The translations under genes were made by a program, and so were the position numbers. This document shows positions 1 through 9,087 of a stretch of DNA of 64,000 nt, piece after piece. How positions within the stretch are numbered: position 1 is the first letter of the stretch; the number at the start of each line of letters is the position of its first letter. The notes under the pieces are model-generated. The model made no database searches. It saw only the letters and a program-made list of their open reading frames with translations, and was not told the DNA's origin. Source of the stretch: Flavobacteriales bacterium (GTDB taxonomy: Bacteria; Bacteroidota; Bacteroidia; Flavobacteriales_F; PHOS-HE28); assembly GCA_020635715.1 (NCBI GenBank), contig JACJZG010000010.1, positions 84,994 through 148,993 of the forward strand. Direction: 5' to 3'.

Positions 1-62
1 GTCATGTTGCGGTCGCCAACCTGGCCTTCAGCGCGGCCAAAGCCGGTCATGGAACGGATCAT
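1..62 (-). CDS. yicC: YicC/YloC-family endoribonuclease, N-terminal fragment
   Basis: Only the first 20 codons lie in the window; the gene runs off the left edge. Reading leftward from an ATG at 60-62 gives MIRSMTGFGRAEGQVGDRNM, which matches the very conserved beginning of YicC/YloC proteins (M-I-x-S-M-T-G-F/Y-x-R). Family members are endoribonucleases implicated in RNA turnover. The gene lies 21 bases downstream of the DMT transporter stop on the same strand, so the two may be cotranscribed. The call rests on the N-terminal signature alone. Confidence 0.75.
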   Translation of the reverse strand, partial: MIRSMTGFGRAEGQVGDRNM

Positions 63-83
63 CGCGGCCAAATGTAGCCTGCC

Positions 84-1007
84 TCACCGATCGGCCCTGC
101 CCACGAGGTACACACCGGCGAAGATGCACAGTGCGCACAGCGCCTGCAGGGGGCCGACATCCGTGGAATAGTTCCCGGGAATGCCCAACCGCTCAGGACC
201 TATGCGCACGAAGAGCCAGGTGAAGACCGCGGCCAGCACGGGTTGCATGTAGATGTACGCCCCCACCACGGTCGGGTTCACATGGCCGATGGCCCAGGTG
301 TTCATCAGGTAGGAAACGAAGGTGACCATCACCACCACGAAGGCCAGCGCGAGTACATGTGCAGTGGAGAGCGCCTGCCACTGAACAGCGCCGAACTCCT
401 GCCAGCCGAAGGGCAGCACCAGCAGGAGTCCGAACAGGAACGACCAGGCCATGATCGTGATCGCACTGTACTTGCGCATGAGCGGCTTCACCAGGACCAG
501 GAAGAGACCGTAGGCGGTGGCATTGATCAGGATGAACAGGTCACCGAGCGTGGAGGGTCCGGCGGTGGTGTTCGCGGGCTTCACCAGCACAAGCACGAGC
601 GCACCTGCGGCACCCAGGAGCACGCCCACGGCCTTGGCCCAGGTGATGCGCTCCTTCAACAGGACACCGGCGAGCACCAGGACGAGGATGGGCGTGGCCA
701 CCATGATCAGGCTCGCATTGAGCGGGGTGGTGCGCATGAGGCCATGGAAGAACATGAGCTGGTTGAGCGCGACGCCGGTGATGGCACAGAGCAGAAGGCG
801 GACCAGGTCCGCGGGGGCCACCCGCTCGGGTCGCATGGCGCGCAATGCCCAGAACAGGATACCCGCCCCGAGCACACGGAGCAGGATGAAACCAGAAGGC
901 CCGATCACCGAGGGCATGAGGCCCTTCGCCACGACATAGTTGACGCCGTAGATGAAGTTGACCGTAAAGAGCGCGAGGTGCGCCCACACTTGACGGGAGG
1001 CGGGCAT
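84..1007 (-). CDS. EamA/DMT-family inner-membrane transporter
   Basis: A 307-aa, very hydrophobic protein with about ten predicted membrane segments arranged as two EamA repeats, the architecture of drug/metabolite transporters (RhaT/YdcZ type). The first repeat carries FIYGVNYVVAKGLMPS and the second ends with the family-typical PVLAAVFTWLF. The substrate cannot be read from sequence; family members export amino acids or metabolites. I chose the ATG at 1007 rather than the GTG nine bases upstream, because a -7-like box (1016-1023) overlaps that GTG. It is divergent from the cystathionine enzyme, and yicC follows directly. Confidence 0.85.
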   Translation of the reverse strand: MPASRQVWAHLALFTVNFIYGVNYVVAKGLMPSVIGPSGFILLRVLGAGILFWALRAMRPERVAPADLVRLLLCAITGVALNQLMFFHGLMRTTPLNASLIMVATPILVLVLAGVLLKERITWAKAVGVLLGAAGALVLVLVKPANTTAGPSTLGDLFILINATAYGLFLVLVKPLMRKYSAITIMAWSFLFGLLLVLPFGWQEFGAVQWQALSTAHVLALAFVVVMVTFVSYLMNTWAIGHVNPTVVGAYIYMQPVLAAVFTWLFVRIGPERLGIPGNYSTDVGPLQALCALCIFAGVYLVGRADR

Positions 1008-1015
1008 CGGGGGCA

Positions 1016-1023
1016 CGAAAATA
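1016..1023 (-). promoter_or_regulatory. Putative -7 box of the DMT transporter gene
   Basis: Minus-strand TATTTTCG, a match to the Bacteroidota -7 element TAnnTTTG with C in place of the last T. It ends eight bases before the chosen ATG, implying a very short leader. No clear -33 TTG was found. Confidence 0.4.
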
Positions 1024-1053
1024 CGCGGGCCCGGGCGGCTGCTCCGTGGATCC

Positions 1054-1061
1054 TACCTTCG
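1054..1061 (+). promoter_or_regulatory. Putative -7 box of the cystathionine enzyme gene
   Basis: TACCTTCG, the local variant of TAnnTTTG, 22 bases upstream of the ATG at 1084. It is divergent from the box at 1016-1023. Confidence 0.4.
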
Positions 1062-1083
1062 CGGCCGTCAATCAGCGACAACG

Positions 1084-2223
1084 ATGAAATTCGGCACCAA
1101 AGCGATCCACGCCGGCGTTGAACCGGATCCTGCCACGGGGGCGATCATGACGCCCATCTATCAGACCAGCACCTACGTGCAGGCTTCACCCGGTGACCAC
1201 AAGGGATATGAATACAGCAGGACGCACAATCCCACCCGCACGGCGCTGCAGAACGCCTTGGCGGCCCTGGAGAACGGCAGGCACGGACTCTGTTTCGCCA
1301 CCGGCATGGCCAGCATCGATGCGGTCATCAAGCTGCTGAAGCCGGGTGATGAAGTGGTGAGCACCAACGACCTGTACGGCGGCACCTACCGTTTGTTCAC
1401 GAAGATCTTCGAAGGCTTCGGGATCACCTTCCATTTCGTGGACATGAGCGATCTGGAGCAGGTGAAGGCGAAAGTGAACGGGAGAACAAAGCTCATCTGG
1501 GCCGAGACGCCGACGAACCCGCTCCTGCGGATCATCGACATCGCTGGTCTGGCCTCCATTGCGAAGCAGCAGGGCTGCCTCCTCGGGGTGGACAACACCT
1601 TCGCCACTCCCTACCTGCAGAACCCGCTGGACCTGGGTGCCGACCTGGTGATGCACAGCGTGACCAAATACCTCGGCGGCCATAGCGATGTGGTCATGGG
1701 AGCATTGATCGTGACGGACGATGCGCTGGCCGAGCGACTGGCCTTCATCCAGAACAGCAGCGGTGCGACACCCGGCCCACAGGACTGTTTCCTCGTATTG
1801 CGCGGATTGAAGACGCTCCATCTCCGCATGCAACGCCATTGCGAGAACGGGGAGGCCATCGCCCGGTGGCTGGCGGAACATCCGAAGGTGGACAAGGTGT
1901 ACTGGCCCGGCTTGAAGACCCATGTGAACCACGCCATCGCGGCCAGGCAGATGCGCGGTTTCGGTGGCATGATCAGCTTCACGCTGAAGGGCGATGCCAT
2001 GGCCGATGCCACCCGGGTACTGAGCAGCACCAAGCTCTTCACGCTGGCCGAATCCCTTGGTGGTGTGGAGTCGCTGCTGGGGCACCCGGCGAGCATGACG
2101 CATGCCAGCATCCCGCGCGAGGAGCGACTGGCCAACGGCCTGGCGGATACATTGATCCGGCTGAGCGTGGGGGTGGAGGACGTTGAGGACCTCATCGCCG
2201 ACCTGGAGCAGGCCCTGAGCTGA
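1084..2223 (+). CDS. Cystathionine gamma-synthase / gamma-lyase (PLP-dependent)
   Basis: A 379-aa member of the Cys/Met-metabolism PLP-enzyme family, with the family's normal length and start (MKFGTKAIHAG). Visible hallmarks are the substrate/PLP loop YEYSRTHNPTRTALQ, the SATGMAS-like segment FATGMASIDA, the aspartate in VDNTFATPYLQ, and the PLP-binding lysine in HSVTKYLGGHSD (about residue 198). The C-terminal SLGGVESLLGHPASMTHAS is typical of cystathionine gamma-synthases and lyases. It acts in cytoplasmic transsulfuration; synthase and lyase cannot be separated by eye. It appears monocistronic, with a -7-like box 22 bases upstream. Confidence 0.88.
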   Translation: MKFGTKAIHAGVEPDPATGAIMTPIYQTSTYVQASPGDHKGYEYSRTHNPTRTALQNALAALENGRHGLCFATGMASIDAVIKLLKPGDEVVSTNDLYGGTYRLFTKIFEGFGITFHFVDMSDLEQVKAKVNGRTKLIWAETPTNPLLRIIDIAGLASIAKQQGCLLGVDNTFATPYLQNPLDLGADLVMHSVTKYLGGHSDVVMGALIVTDDALAERLAFIQNSSGATPGPQDCFLVLRGLKTLHLRMQRHCENGEAIARWLAEHPKVDKVYWPGLKTHVNHAIAARQMRGFGGMISFTLKGDAMADATRVLSSTKLFTLAESLGGVESLLGHPASMTHASIPREERLANGLADTLIRLSVGVEDVEDLIADLEQALS

Positions 2224-2514
2224 GGATCGGACCATCCCCGACGCTGGGTCAGGATCCCACGATTGCCCGTTCCATGGTCGCGCGGCGGCCGTTGGAGCAT
2301 CGGTCTTCAACCTGCCGGGAACGGCCTTCCAGCGGTCAAAAGCGGGCTTCCGACCGAAGGAGGAGGGCGCGTTGACCCTTTCCCAAGGGGGGCCATTACA
2401 GCGTTGGGAACCCGGTTGGATCGGGCCGGATGGCTTGCCAGGGGTCCAATGGTGGGACCGTGGCTCCGTATTTTTACACCGACGGTGCATTCATGTACCG
2501 GCCCTTTCAATCAA

Positions 2515-4590
2515 ATGATCCGATCCTTGTTCTTCCTGGCCATGGCCTTGCCATTGAGCGAGCTTTCTGCCCAGGAGTCCTTCCATTGCGGCAACGACGA
2601 GACCCACCGCATCGGTGCGCCCATCGCCCGTACCGCTGATTTTGCAGCACGTGTGGCCCAGCGTACCCAGGAGCTGGAGTCCTTCACCCGGAACTTCCAG
2701 GAGGAAGGTGAACGTGGCGGCGGTGGTGGCTATGTCATTCCGGTCGTCTTCCACATCATCCACAACAACGGCCCGGAGAACATCAGCGATGCGCAGATCC
2801 AGGATGCCGTGAGGATCCTGAACAATGACTTCAACCGCCTGAACGCGGACTGGGACAACGTGCGGCCTCAGTTCCAGGACATCGTGGCGGACATCGGGAT
2901 CGAATTCCGCCTGGCCACCAAGGATCCGCAGGGGAACTGCACGAACGGGATCACGCGCACCGTATCGCCGCTCACCAATGCGGGCGACGACCAGATGAAG
3001 GCACTGATCTCATGGCCGCGCAACCGTTACATGCAGGTATGGGTGGCGGCCTCTGCGGATGGTGCTGCTGGATACACCTTCCGGCCGGGAACGGCGGATT
3101 GGATACCGGAAGAGGACGGGATCGTGATACAGCACACCTACGTCGGGGCCATCGGCACCTCATCGACCGGTCGCTCCCGTGCGCTGACCCATGAGGTGGG
3201 CCACTGGTTGAACCTGGCCCATACCTGGGGCAACAGCAACAACCCAGGGCTTGATTCCAATTGCAATGAGGACGATGGTGTTTCGGACACGCCGAACACA
3301 CGTGGCTGGACCAGTTGCACGTTGAACGGCGCCAGCTGCGGATCGGCGCTTGACAATGTGGAGAACTACATGGAGTATTCGTACTGCTCCAAGATGTTCA
3401 CCGAGGGACAGAAGACACGCATGATCGCGGCGCTGAACTCGAACACGGCCCAGCGCAACCAATTATGGCAGACGAACACCCTGATCAATTCCGGGGTGAA
3501 CGGCAATGCGACGCTGTGCGCTGCACGGTTCTCGGTCAACCGTCGGGAGATCTGCGCGGGCAGTTCGGTCGTGTACACCGATGAGAGCTACCACAACGTC
3601 ACCTCGCGCACCTGGACCTTCCCTGGCGGAGAGCCTGCGACCAGCGACGCAGCCTTCGTTTCGGTGTATTACCCGGAGGGCGGCACCTACGCTGTGACCC
3701 TCACCGCCACCGATGGTTCGAACCTGGTATCCACCACGGAGCAGAACGTGATCACGGTGCTGAGCAACCCCGGCCAGGCTCCACCGCTTGTTGAGAGCTT
3801 CGAATCGGCGTCCCAGCCGGATGATCTGGGTTGGACCGTGGTGAACAACGACGGGGATAATGGTTACACGATCACGAGTTCCGCGGCATACACCGGCTCA
3901 AAGAGCGTGCGTATCCTGAATAACCTCAGCATGGCCGGGCGACTCGACCAGCTGGTCACACCTACGTTCGACATGAGCGGAGTATCCGACATCGTACTGA
4001 GTTTCCGCTACGCGTACGCGCGACGGACCACCACCAGTGCGGACCAGCTCCGGATCTTCGTGAGCAACAACTGTGGTGAGAACTGGAGCCTTCGCGGGCA
4101 GCTCTTCGGCACCAGCGACCTGAACACGGGTGGCATCGTGACCGGCAACTTCATACCGAACGGCCCGGCGCAATGGGGCTACAAGGAGATCCTGACGATC
4201 AACAGCAGCTTCCAGGTCAGTGACATGCGGATCCGCTTCGACTTCTTCAGCGATGGCGGCAACAACCTATATCTGGACGACATCAACCTGAACGGAACAC
4301 CGGTGAACGTGGGCCTGGTGGAGCTGGGTGAGGACGTTTCCGGCGCCGTAGTGGTCCCGAACCCGACCACCGCGAACGCTGATCTGCGCCTTCGGATGGG
4401 CACTACTGATCGGGTCCGGTTGGAACTCCTTGACGTAACGGGCCGGGTGCTTTCCACCTTCCATGAAGGTACGCTGACCGCTGGCGACCAACGCATCGCC
4501 ATCCCTGTGGCCGAGCGGGCCAGCGGGATCTACTTTGTACGCGTCACCACTTCCGAAGGCATCCGTACGGTGCGTGTGGTGAGGGAATAG
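2515..4590 (+). CDS. Secreted M43 (pappalysin-like) zinc metalloprotease with PKD and T9SS sorting domains
   Basis: A 691-aa exported protein. The ATG at 2515 gives a good signal peptide (MIRSLFFLAMALPLSELSAQ). The catalytic domain contains HEVGHWLNLAHTW at about residue 225, the extended zinc motif HExxHxxGxxH, followed by the Met-turn region YMEYSYCSKMF, both as in M43 peptidases. Next come a PKD-like domain (TWTFPGGEPATSD, GGTYAVTLTATDG), a jelly-roll-like segment, and a C-terminal type-A T9SS sorting domain (VVPNPTTANADLRL ... GIYFVRVTT). The protein is expected to cross the outer membrane through T9SS. In the 291 bases upstream I see no gene. A bidirectional terminator follows. Confidence 0.88.
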   Translation: MIRSLFFLAMALPLSELSAQESFHCGNDETHRIGAPIARTADFAARVAQRTQELESFTRNFQEEGERGGGGGYVIPVVFHIIHNNGPENISDAQIQDAVRILNNDFNRLNADWDNVRPQFQDIVADIGIEFRLATKDPQGNCTNGITRTVSPLTNAGDDQMKALISWPRNRYMQVWVAASADGAAGYTFRPGTADWIPEEDGIVIQHTYVGAIGTSSTGRSRALTHEVGHWLNLAHTWGNSNNPGLDSNCNEDDGVSDTPNTRGWTSCTLNGASCGSALDNVENYMEYSYCSKMFTEGQKTRMIAALNSNTAQRNQLWQTNTLINSGVNGNATLCAARFSVNRREICAGSSVVYTDESYHNVTSRTWTFPGGEPATSDAAFVSVYYPEGGTYAVTLTATDGSNLVSTTEQNVITVLSNPGQAPPLVESFESASQPDDLGWTVVNNDGDNGYTITSSAAYTGSKSVRILNNLSMAGRLDQLVTPTFDMSGVSDIVLSFRYAYARRTTTSADQLRIFVSNNCGENWSLRGQLFGTSDLNTGGIVTGNFIPNGPAQWGYKEILTINSSFQVSDMRIRFDFFSDGGNNLYLDDINLNGTPVNVGLVELGEDVSGAVVVPNPTTANADLRLRMGTTDRVRLELLDVTGRVLSTFHEGTLTAGDQRIAIPVAERASGIYFVRVTTSEGIRTVRVVRE

Positions 4591-4612
4591 GACCACACCC
4601 TATTGAACGAGT

Positions 4613-4636
4613 GAGCCCCGGTAAGTGCCGGGGCTC
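4613..4636. terminator. Bidirectional terminator hairpin
   Basis: A perfect 9-bp stem GAGCCCCGG / CCGGGGCTC with loop TAAGTG, and outer AACGA / TCGTT pairing across a bulge. It lies between the convergent ends at 4590 and 4658, so it can serve both genes. Confidence 0.65.
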
Positions 4637-4657
4637 GTTCGTTCACCCCGTTCGCGA

Positions 4658-5107
4658 TCACTCCTTGAAGCCGACCATGATGGCCACGCATCCCACGTGC
4701 ACCATGGAGGAGGAGCCTTTATTGGGCACCCAGACCACCACCTTCATCGGCACGGTGCTGCCCGCCTTCAGGTCGAAGAACTTCTTGGGTTCATCCGCCA
4801 GGCTCTCGAACACGATCTTGTTGTTCTCGTCCACGAGCTTCCAGTTCACCTCACCGAGGATCGGGTGGGTGCAGACCATCACCCGGTACTCCTGGCCGCT
4901 GTAGAAGGTCAGGTTCACCTCGGCCTCCTCGCCCGGGGCGAGTTGGGCCGCGTTGAAGGTCTCGTTGAACTTGTATGGTGCGAGTTCAGGAACACACTTG
5001 TTCTTGGCGAAGCTCCGGCATTGGGCCGAGGCGGAGAGGCCTCCTGCAACAGCGCAAACCAGCAGGGCCGAACGAACGAACAGGCTTGGGGATAGCATGT
5101 TACGCAT
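4658..5107 (-). CDS. Exported hypothetical protein
   Basis: A 149-aa protein with an N-terminal signal peptide (SALLVCAVAGGLSASAQ). I do not recognise the family. The mature part has four scattered cysteines (CRSFAKNKC, MVCTHP, VGCVAI) and a beta-rich look (YSGQEYRVMVC, NWKLVDENNKIVFES, VPMKVVVWVPN), suggesting a small periplasmic or surface beta-sandwich. Its ATG overlaps the stop of the upstream lipoprotein gene by one base (TGATG), indicating translational coupling and probably a joint function. Confidence 0.7.
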   Translation of the reverse strand: MRNMLSPSLFVRSALLVCAVAGGLSASAQCRSFAKNKCVPELAPYKFNETFNAAQLAPGEEAEVNLTFYSGQEYRVMVCTHPILGEVNWKLVDENNKIVFESLADEPKKFFDLKAGSTVPMKVVVWVPNKGSSSMVHVGCVAIMVGFKE

Positions 5108-6003
5108 CAGTTGATGTAGGAATTGCGGATGGAGGCGGCCTTGTCGCGGATCGCGGTGAGCTGGTCATCCGTCAGGGTGGCCGGAGGCTCGTTCCCCCCG
5201 ATGACCGTTACGCCGTTCTCCTCTGTGGTGGTGGCGCCCGGTTCCGGCGTCTTGATCTCCTTGAACAATTCCTGAAGGGCGGCCAGGTCCCCTTTCACAC
5301 CGTCCAGACGGGCGTCCTCCACACCATAGGAACTGACCAGGGCCACGAGATCATCCAGTGCGTGCTTCTGCTCCGCGATGCGGCGCCGCAGGTCCGGAGT
5401 ATCGTTCGTGGTGGTCACCTGGGTGGCCACGTAGAGCCCTTCCACCCAGCCACCGGCGATCATCAATGCACTGATGTTGTCACGGCCGTTCTCCTTCAGG
5501 TAGGCATCCACATCCCAATAGGTGGTGCTGATGATGTCCAACAGCGCATCGCGGTCGTTCATCTTGGATTGCATCAGTTCCAGGGTGCTGTCGTTGAACG
5601 CGTTCGTGACCCCGAGGCGGTCGGCCAGCTTGCGCGAGCAGGAGGTGTAGAACATGCTCTCCTGCGTATGGTTGAAGACGCTGGCATAGCTCAGGTCCGC
5701 ACCATAGACACCCAGGTTGAGCGCCTGCTGGCTGGCCGCGGTGTACTTGTCGACGTTCTTCACGTCGTTGAGGATCTTGCTGTTGTACTGTGCCCCGGCC
5801 TTCTTCAGCAGTGCCGCTGTCTCCATGGGGGACGGGATGTTGTAGAAGATCTTCTTCGTCTTGGCCATCCGTTCCTCCTTGGTGCTGTCCGTTGCGGTGT
5901 CAACGGTCAACTGGTCCTGTGCGGCAGGTTCACCGCCGCAGCCGGCAAGGGAAGCGGCCACGATGAAAGCGGCCGGCCATAGGTACTTGCGCATCACGCT
6001 CAT
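5107..6003 (-). CDS. Predicted lipoprotein of unknown function
   Basis: A 298-aa protein starting MSVMRKYLWPAAF with a lipobox ending at SLAGC (about residue 22), so it is predicted to be lipid-anchored. The rest is mostly helical (MAKTKKIFYNIPSPMETAALL, ASQQALNLGVYGADLSYASV, YLKENGRDNISALMIAGGWVE). The ATG three codons later (5994) is an equally good start. It is translationally coupled to the exported protein downstream (TGATG overlap). polA ends 48 bases upstream on the same strand. I recognise the general appearance from Bacteroidota genomes but cannot name a function. Confidence 0.72.
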   Translation of the reverse strand: MSVMRKYLWPAAFIVAASLAGCGGEPAAQDQLTVDTATDSTKEERMAKTKKIFYNIPSPMETAALLKKAGAQYNSKILNDVKNVDKYTAASQQALNLGVYGADLSYASVFNHTQESMFYTSCSRKLADRLGVTNAFNDSTLELMQSKMNDRDALLDIISTTYWDVDAYLKENGRDNISALMIAGGWVEGLYVATQVTTTNDTPDLRRRIAEQKHALDDLVALVSSYGVEDARLDGVKGDLAALQELFKEIKTPEPGATTTEENGVTVIGGNEPPATLTDDQLTAIRDKAASIRNSYIN

Positions 6004-6051
6004 GGGTTGATGGAGAGTCGGCTGTAAAGGTCCCGATAGCGGATGGGGCGA

Positions 6052-8904
6052 TCAGTGCGCCTCCAGCCAGTTTTTCCCCACGCCCATGTCAACAACCAAC
6101 GGTACCGCAAGCTCCATCGCGCCCTGCATGCGATCACGCACGAGCGTCTTCAGTTCGTCCAGTTCATCATTGAAGGCATCGAACACGAGTTCGTCATGCA
6201 CCTGCAGCAACAGCTTGCTGCGCATGTCCTTCCGACGGAGGTCCGCATGCACGTTGACCATGGCGACCTTGATGATGTCCGCGGCCGTGCCCTGCATGGG
6301 CGCGTTGATGGCGATGCGCTCGGCCTGTGCCCGCACCGTGTTGTTGCCGCTGGTGATGTCCGGCAGGTAGCGGCGGCGGCCCATGAGGGTTTTGATGTAT
6401 CCATGCGTGCGGCAGAAGCCGATGGTCTCATCCATGTAGTTGCGGACACCTGGGAACTGGGCGAAGTAATCATCGATGATCTGCTTGGCCTCGGCGCGGG
6501 GAATGGCCAGGGTCTGGCTCAGGCCGAAGGCGCCCTGCCCATAGGCGATGCCGAAGTTCACGGCCTTCGCCCTGCTCCGCTGTTCACGCGTCACTGCGGC
6601 GATGTCCACATTGAAGACCTTGGCCGCCGTGGCCGCGTGGATGTCCAGTCCATGCCGGAAGGCCTCCTGCATGTTCTTGTCGCCGCTCATGTGCGCGATG
6701 ATCCGCAGTTCGATCTGGGAGTAGTCGGCGCTGAGCAACTGGTGGTGTTCATCCCGGGGCACGAAGGCCTTGCGGATCTCCCTTCCCTTCTCGGTGCGGA
6801 TGGGGATGTTCTGCAGGTTGGGGTCGTTGCTGGCGAGCCGGCCCGTGGCCGCCACCGTTTGCAGGTAGCTGGTATGCACGCGATGCGTCGTCGGATCGGC
6901 CGCTTCGGGAAGGGTATCCACGTAGGTGCCCTTCAGCTTGCGCAGGCTGCGGTAATCCAGGATCAGGGGGATCACCGGATGGGCGCCGCTCATCGCCTGC
7001 AGGATGTCCTCACTGGTCTGGTACTGCCCGGTCTTCGCCGTCTTCTTCACCTTGTCACCACCGAGTTTGAGGGTCTCGAAGAGCACATCACCGAGCTGCT
7101 TCGGACTATCGATGTTGAAGGGCACACCGGATGCCGCGTGGATCTCCTCCTGAAGACGTGTCAGGTCGGCCCCCAGTTCTTCGCTGAACTGCTTCAGCGC
7201 CGGGATGTCGATGCGGATGCCCTCCGTCTCCATGTCCGCGAGCACCTGCACCAGGGGCATCTCCACCGAGTTGAAGAGGTCCGTCACTTCATCCGCGGCC
7301 AGGAGGGGTTCGAACTTCCCGGCGAGCTGCCAGGTGATGTCGGCATCCTCGGCTGCGTATTCCTTCACCTCGGCCACGGGCACATCGCGCATGCTCTTCT
7401 GCACCCTGCCCCTTCCTTTCTCACCGATGAGCGCTTCGATGCTTACTGGCCGATAACCGAGATAAGTCTCGCTCAGGTAGTCCATCCCGTGCTTCTGTTG
7501 ATCGGGCTTCAGCAGGAAATGGGCCACCATCGTATCGAACAAGGGGCCTTTCACCTCCACGCCATAGTTCTTCAGCACGCGGATGTCGTACTTGGCGTTC
7601 TGCGCCACCTTGCCGATGGTCTCGTTCTCCAGGGCGGGCTTGAAGATCTCCACGATGCGCTGGGCCTCCTTCCGGTCAGCGGGAACGGGAACGTAGTACG
7701 CTTCATGTGACTTGAAGCTGAAGGACAGGCCCACGAGTTCGGCGGTCCGTTCGTCCGTACCGGTGGTCTCGGTATCCAAGGCGAAGCGCGGCTGTTTCTT
7801 CAACTGCGCGGCCAGCATGTACATCTTCTCATCGGTATCCTCCAGCAGGTAGCGGTGCTTCACCGTGTCGATGGTGGCGAACTCCTTCATCTCCACGTTG
7901 CCGTCCACATCGGTCGTTGTACCGAAGAGGTCCACTTGTGCCGGGGCGCCGGCCGGGGTGCCTTTTCGCGACCGGGTTGATCCATTCCCGGGATCTGCTC
8001 CGCCGGGATCGCTTGGTGCCAGCACCCGGGCCGCCAGCGTCTTGAACTCCAGCTCACTGAAGACCTCCATCACCTTGTCCTTGTCGGGTGGATCGAGGTG
8101 GAGCGCATCGTGATCGAGCTCTACGGGTGCGTTCACGTTGATGGTCGCGAGCAACTTGCTCATCCGTCCCTGCTCCGCGAACTGGATCACGTTCTCCTTC
8201 TGTTTACCCTTCAGCTGGTCCACACCCTCGATCACCGCTTCCAGCGATCCGAACTGTTGTACGAGCTTCATCGCGGTCTTCTCGCCGATGCCGGGGATGC
8301 CTGGGATGTTATCCACAGCATCGCCCATGAGGCCCAGGATATCCTTGACCTGTTCCGGACTGGTCAGCCCTCCCCAGCGTTCGCACACCTCCGTTGGGCC
8401 GAGCTTCTCCGGCGGGTCGCCGCCACGCCCGGGCTTGTACATGATGATACGATCGCTCACCAGCTGCCCGAAGTCCTTGTCCGGTGTGACCATGAAGGTG
8501 GTATAGCCCTCCAGTTCCGCCTTCTTGGCCAGTGTTCCGATCACATCATCCGCCTCGTAGCCGTCGCTTTCGAGGATGGGGATGTTGAGGGCCTCGATGA
8601 TGCGGCGGATGTAGGGCAGGTTGCTGCGGATATCATCGGGCATCTCCTCGCGGTTCGCCTTGTAGTCGAGCAGGGTCTCATGTCGTTCGGTGGGCGCGGC
8701 GGTATCGAAGACCACGGCGAGGTGGGTGGGCTTCTCCCGTTTGATGAGGTCGAGCAGGGTGGTGGTGAACCCGAACGCCGCGCTGGTATTGAAGCCCTTG
8801 CTGTTCACCCGTGGAGCGCGGATGAAGCTGAAGTAGGCCCTGTAGATCAGGGCGAAGGCATCAAGGAGGAAGAGGCGACGATCGTCGGTGGGTGGTCCGG
8901 ACAT
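6052..8904 (-). CDS. polA: DNA polymerase I
   Basis: A 950-aa protein with all three Pol I modules. Residues 1 to about 290 are the 5' nuclease/FEN domain (LFLLDAFALIYRAYFSF, YKANREEMP, ESDGYEADDVIGTLA, GDAVDNIPGIPGIGEKTA). The proofreading exonuclease keeps its catalytic acids: DTETTGTD (Exo I), NAKYDIRVL (Exo II) and YAAEDADITW (Exo III). The polymerase domain has motif A (LLSADYSQIELRI), motif B (RSRAKAVNFGIAYGQG) and motif C (LLLQVHDELVFD). The frame stays open far upstream, but MSGPPTDDRRLFLLDAF at 8904 is the natural start: upstream codons are antisense to the next gene. It fills gaps and removes RNA primers in replication and repair. Confidence 0.97.
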   Translation of the reverse strand: MSGPPTDDRRLFLLDAFALIYRAYFSFIRAPRVNSKGFNTSAAFGFTTTLLDLIKREKPTHLAVVFDTAAPTERHETLLDYKANREEMPDDIRSNLPYIRRIIEALNIPILESDGYEADDVIGTLAKKAELEGYTTFMVTPDKDFGQLVSDRIIMYKPGRGGDPPEKLGPTEVCERWGGLTSPEQVKDILGLMGDAVDNIPGIPGIGEKTAMKLVQQFGSLEAVIEGVDQLKGKQKENVIQFAEQGRMSKLLATINVNAPVELDHDALHLDPPDKDKVMEVFSELEFKTLAARVLAPSDPGGADPGNGSTRSRKGTPAGAPAQVDLFGTTTDVDGNVEMKEFATIDTVKHRYLLEDTDEKMYMLAAQLKKQPRFALDTETTGTDERTAELVGLSFSFKSHEAYYVPVPADRKEAQRIVEIFKPALENETIGKVAQNAKYDIRVLKNYGVEVKGPLFDTMVAHFLLKPDQQKHGMDYLSETYLGYRPVSIEALIGEKGRGRVQKSMRDVPVAEVKEYAAEDADITWQLAGKFEPLLAADEVTDLFNSVEMPLVQVLADMETEGIRIDIPALKQFSEELGADLTRLQEEIHAASGVPFNIDSPKQLGDVLFETLKLGGDKVKKTAKTGQYQTSEDILQAMSGAHPVIPLILDYRSLRKLKGTYVDTLPEAADPTTHRVHTSYLQTVAATGRLASNDPNLQNIPIRTEKGREIRKAFVPRDEHHQLLSADYSQIELRIIAHMSGDKNMQEAFRHGLDIHAATAAKVFNVDIAAVTREQRSRAKAVNFGIAYGQGAFGLSQTLAIPRAEAKQIIDDYFAQFPGVRNYMDETIGFCRTHGYIKTLMGRRRYLPDITSGNNTVRAQAERIAINAPMQGTAADIIKVAMVNVHADLRRKDMRSKLLLQVHDELVFDAFNDELDELKTLVRDRMQGAMELAVPLVVDMGVGKNWLEAH

Positions 8905-9050
8905 GGTGGCAAGGTAGCCAGCCGGCAGAGCAGACACGCCCGGGTTACGCATGGCACTCGCGAATGGTTGGGTATCACCAGGGCGCGTCAGCGTTCCAAG
9001 CGAAGGCGTTCCCTGCCCGGCGCGGGAAAGAGCCGGCCATGAGCTACCGC

Positions 9051-9058
9051 TATATTTG
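9051..9058 (+). promoter_or_regulatory. Putative -7 box of the VCBS/ASPIC protein gene
   Basis: TATATTTG, a perfect TAnnTTTG, 29 bases upstream of the ATG at 9088. I found no convincing -33 element. Confidence 0.45.
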
Positions 9059-9087
9059 ATCCACCTGCAACGAACAACGGAACGACC

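Noticed and set aside
243..1121. Long plus-strand open frame opposite the DMT transporter
   Set aside because: Its Asp/His/Gly/Gln/Arg-rich translation is typical of a shadow frame in GC-rich DNA; the opposite strand encodes a clear membrane protein.
1186..2490. Minus-strand open frame opposite the cystathionine enzyme
   Set aside because: It is a shadow of a gene with clear PLP-enzyme motifs; its translation is Gln/His/Arg-rich with no domain.
6043..7710. Plus-strand open frame of about 555 codons opposite polA
   Set aside because: It is fully antisense to conserved Pol I motifs and rich in His/Val/Leu/Gly, as expected from reversed codons; no domain is recognisable.
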